Of a DNA stretch of 64,000 bases, positions 61,501 to 64,000 are shown one piece after another. The DNA is from Panorpa germanica (Eukaryota; Arthropoda; Insecta; Mecoptera; Panorpidae), in contig OY783208.1 in NCBI GenBank assembly GCA_963678705.1, forward strand, positions 17,991,486-18,055,485, read 5' to 3'. Numbering within the stretch: the first letter of the stretch is position 1; each line of letters opens with the position of its first letter. A model generated the notes under the pieces. The model ran no database searches. It worked only from the letters and a program-made list of their open reading frames with translations, and had not been told where the DNA came from. A program made the translations under genes and the position numbers.

Positions 61501-62973
61501 TAACGGTAGAATAATCAATCCTGTGGGTGATGTGGATCATTTACTTCCGGGAATTCAAGTTCCTAGTTTGACTGGTGTTGAATATTCCTGCGACGCAACG
61601 TTTGAGCTCACTGCAACTGCAAGTATCTCCTGCTACGATGGATCATGGTCATCAGAGTCCCCTCAATGTCAGAGTAAGTTCTCTCCAAAGTTAACCATCA
61701 GTTAACTTACTGATCTTCTTGTTATACACGTTTAGTTAATGTTGGATTAAATAATTACCCCTGTCTTTAAAAACTTTGAATGCTTTTGACAGGAAATACG
61801 AACTGCATCTTGCCGGATCTTCCTGTAACGGGCAGTTACTCGATTGTTGGATCAGTGGAAGCTCCAGTACCTGGTGCTACCATTGCAGAAAACAAAGCCT
61901 TGCGCTACAACTGCACAACAAAGAACACAGGCCTCACAGAGCAGGTCATCGTCTGCTCTGATGGAAAATGGCTGCCAGGTCCCGTGGAATGTTTTGGTGA
62001 GTGAAACAGTAAACTTAGTGATCGCAGTTCGTCTGTTTGGTTGATTAGTCAGGACATCTGCATTATCTGCATCAACGTTAATTTATTAAATAAAGAATTA
62101 CCAGGAATTTCCATGACTTTAGAGGATATTGCTCGCAACGCTGCAGTGATGGCAAATTTAAATGTCTTAAGTTATGTGAATCCACCCATACGCCTCGAAT
62201 AACCAAAATGACTTAATTACAGATACGCCTGCAGATTGTGGAGATATCCTAAGCAGTACATCCGGTATTTATACAATACAACCTACAATGGAGAGTGAAC
62301 CGTTTGAGGTCTTTTGTGATCTGACATTGGCCGGACAGAAATGGACAGTAAGTTGTTTTTAACACAGTTGAAACATATATTAAGATTTATTTAAAAGTAA
62401 AATCAATTACTTAATGTATTGCATTCTGTGACTCAATTTATTGCTTTTGTAATCATGGAATAATCTTTCTTAATAGAATTACAAATCGCCTTGGACATTT
62501 ACAGCCTTAAGATAATCCTTTCAAGGATTAAATGCATTTATAGTATCTTTAGAAATACTTTAGGTAAAAACAATTTATGTCCTTATTTCAGGTGATACAA
62601 CAGAGACTGAATGGGGAAGTAAACTTCAATAGAAATTATGCAGAGTACAGTGACGGATTCGGCGGCAAAACTGACAGTCATTGGCTTGGGCTCAAACACA
62701 TCCATGAGGTAGATTAGTTTGTATTTGTTAACAACATTTCAACGTCATCAATTACCTTGGAAGTTAGCAGTCTGTTGCTGTCAACACTCAGAAGAAATGG
62801 ATTTCATAATGACTTGTATTCGTTGCAGATCACAAAAGGAGGACACCATGAGGTGTACGTTGAGCTGGAGGCGCATAATGGAACCAAGGCGTACGCCCGT
62901 TACGAGACCTTTATCGTCGGCTCTTCCAGTACTGGATTCCAGCTGACAATTAGCGGTTACAGCGGAACTGCCG
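58517..62973 (+). CDS. Secreted sushi (CCP) / fibrinogen-related domain protein, 3' end not in window
   Basis: Exons read by splice signals and phase: 58517-58568 (signal peptide, MLKFFIILVWCQTGMQS), 60289-60337, 60541-60737 (CCP1), 60810-61013 (CCP2), 61160-61363 (CCP3), 61480 or 61496-61673 (CCP4), 61793-61996 (CCP5), 62223-62347, 62592-62708 and 62829-62973. Phases join correctly, apart from the problem in CCP4. CCP2, 3 and 5 are each one 204-bp phase 1-1 exon with four core Cys and a conserved Trp. The last three exons encode a fibrinogen C-terminal domain (ADCGDILSSTSGIYTIQP, WT-VIQQRLNGEVNFNRNY, WLGLKHIHE). The distal part with the calcium site and last Cys pair is not visible. It is likely an extracellular recognition protein, perhaps immune, by family analogy. 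CCP4 lacks its first Cys. Confidence 0.8.
59012..60032. mobile_element. TTAA-flanked foldback element in intron 1
   Basis: Long inverted arms (59012 to about 59175, and about 59868 to 60032) begin TTATTCGATATAGCTGCC and end with its complement. The arms are roughly 165 bp and mostly matched over their length. TTAA lies directly outside both ends (59008-59011 and 60033-60036). TTAA target duplications are typical of piggyBac-type transposition, so this may be a non-autonomous relative, but no transposase frame is present. It sits between exon 1 and exon 2 of the sushi/fibrinogen gene. Confidence 0.75.
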
Positions 62974-64000
62974 GTTAGTGCAATTAGTTTTGTGTTCTAC
63001 TCTAACTCCAGTCCTGCCCTGAGTTTTATAATTTTCTAGATTACAAAATATTTACTTTTTACGCAAAATAAAGTTTCTTGTTGTTAAGAATCAACAGATG
63101 CATGACCATACAGAACGTGAGCATATTAACGACAACTTTGACGCCATTTTGAATATTTCTGGTAGTTTCTGACGGTTGACATTAATACATTCCCTTCACA
63201 CTAGATACAGTTCTACAGACCATTTATTTGGAGTCAAGTCAATTCTGCCGGACTATAAAGTCCAGTGGTTTTCAATCAGACGCCATCACACAAATGGAAG
63301 AACCAGTTAGGGCCAACCACGTTAATCCAAATTATTTAAATAAATATTTAAAAAAGAAACAGAGCTGGACTGAGTGTCATCAGATAAAATGCAGAAAAGC
63401 ATTGGCGTACATTGTATTTTGAGCATTGGGTACATGACTGCACATTATGACCTACCTGGACCTGGACTGCCTTCTGCATTGTAACTAGGGAAGACAATCC
63501 CTGGATGCGGGATCCCGGGATCGCGAATATGTTTCGGGATTGTATTTCCTAATTGTAGCCGACTCCAGCCGTACGGGCCATGAAGAGCGCAAATTACGAG
63601 TTTCCAACGGACTGAGATATCTGGTGATAAGTTTAAAGGGCCACGTTGTGAGCCATGCCTTAATAAGTCGCAATATTCCAGGAGAAATTAACAATTAAAA
63701 CAGTTCTTTTTGTCCCTTCAATCGTTTAAGGGATCAACATTTATAAAAAACCACAAATCCAATGACGTCACGTCAGTTTCATGCCCTCTTCCTTTCTATG
63801 AACTGACGAACTGATGAAACTAACAGAAAATAATTCACAACCCAATTGTTTTAAAATTATGTCCCCCTCCCATCACTAGACAAACCGGCAACACCGAGTA
63901 TTAGGAGTTGATAACAAATAAACTTAACACATAACACACTTTGTGACGTGAACGTGTTATTAAATGTTAAATTATTGATTAAGTAATGTGGTTAACACGT
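62974..64000. other. Downstream sequence with an element remnant, no further exon recognised
   Basis: I looked for the distal fibrinogen-domain exon and found none before the window ends, so it lies further on or has been lost. About 63675-63770 (AATTAACAATTAAAACAGTT, then TTTAAGGGATCAAC and TGACGTCACGTCAG) resembles the inner part of the TAATGGGC-ended element family. Open frames here have no recognisable features. Confidence 0.5.

Overview
This window looks like nuclear DNA from an AT-rich arthropod, most likely an insect. The evidence is spliced genes with GTAAG-type donors, tandem C2H2 zinc-finger paralogues, a Ty3/gypsy-type retrotransposon, many short inverted-repeat elements, and a secreted sushi/fibrinogen-domain gene. 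I cannot name the species; there are no prokaryotic operons.

Region 1 (about 1-53.1 kb) is a cluster of six paralogous C2H2 zinc-finger genes, all on the + strand, with ATGs at 1616, 18096, 23788, 27434, 48296 and 51155. Each has a 5'-UTR intron acceptor about 25 bases upstream of the ATG, then a roughly 80-residue acidic N-terminal domain with psi-K-x-E (SUMO-consensus-like) motifs, then fingers with a 28-residue period and L-x-V-K-P-F linkers instead of the usual TGEKPF. Genes 1, 2 and 6 are open. Gene 3 has two frameshifts. Gene 5 has a frameshift and a lost splice acceptor. Gene 4 is interrupted by an array of about 16 kb. Flanking sequence is shared between copies, so the cluster grew by segmental duplication.

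The most striking object is the array at about 28.2-44.14 kb. I count 185 zinc-finger-sized units (84 bp, or 83 bp when carrying a recurrent 1-bp deletion) between 28289 and 43800, plus four more up to 44136. They come in two main types. Type A (about 148 copies) has its first zinc-ligand histidine replaced by leucine. Type B (41 copies) is mostly frameshifted at the same base. Nested higher-order repeats (840, 335, 418 and about 3770 bp) show satellite-like homogenisation of what was coding sequence. The likely progenitor A-B pair survives with intact ligands in neighbouring gene 5.

Mobile DNA lies between these genes: a degenerate gypsy-type element with 120/136-bp LTRs (11818-16304, minus strand), two duplicated gag relics (about 3.93-4.48 and 20.51-21.06 kb), at least eight copies of a short TAATGGGC-ended inverted-repeat element, and a 1-kb TTAA-flanked foldback element (59012-60032).

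Region 2 (53.1-58.5 kb) is mostly featureless AT-rich intergenic DNA. Region 3 (58517 to beyond the window) is a multi-exon + strand gene for a secreted protein with a signal peptide, five CCP/sushi domains (one damaged) and the N-terminal part of a fibrinogen-related domain. Its last exons are not visible before the window ends. The zinc-finger cluster and this gene have no evident functional link.
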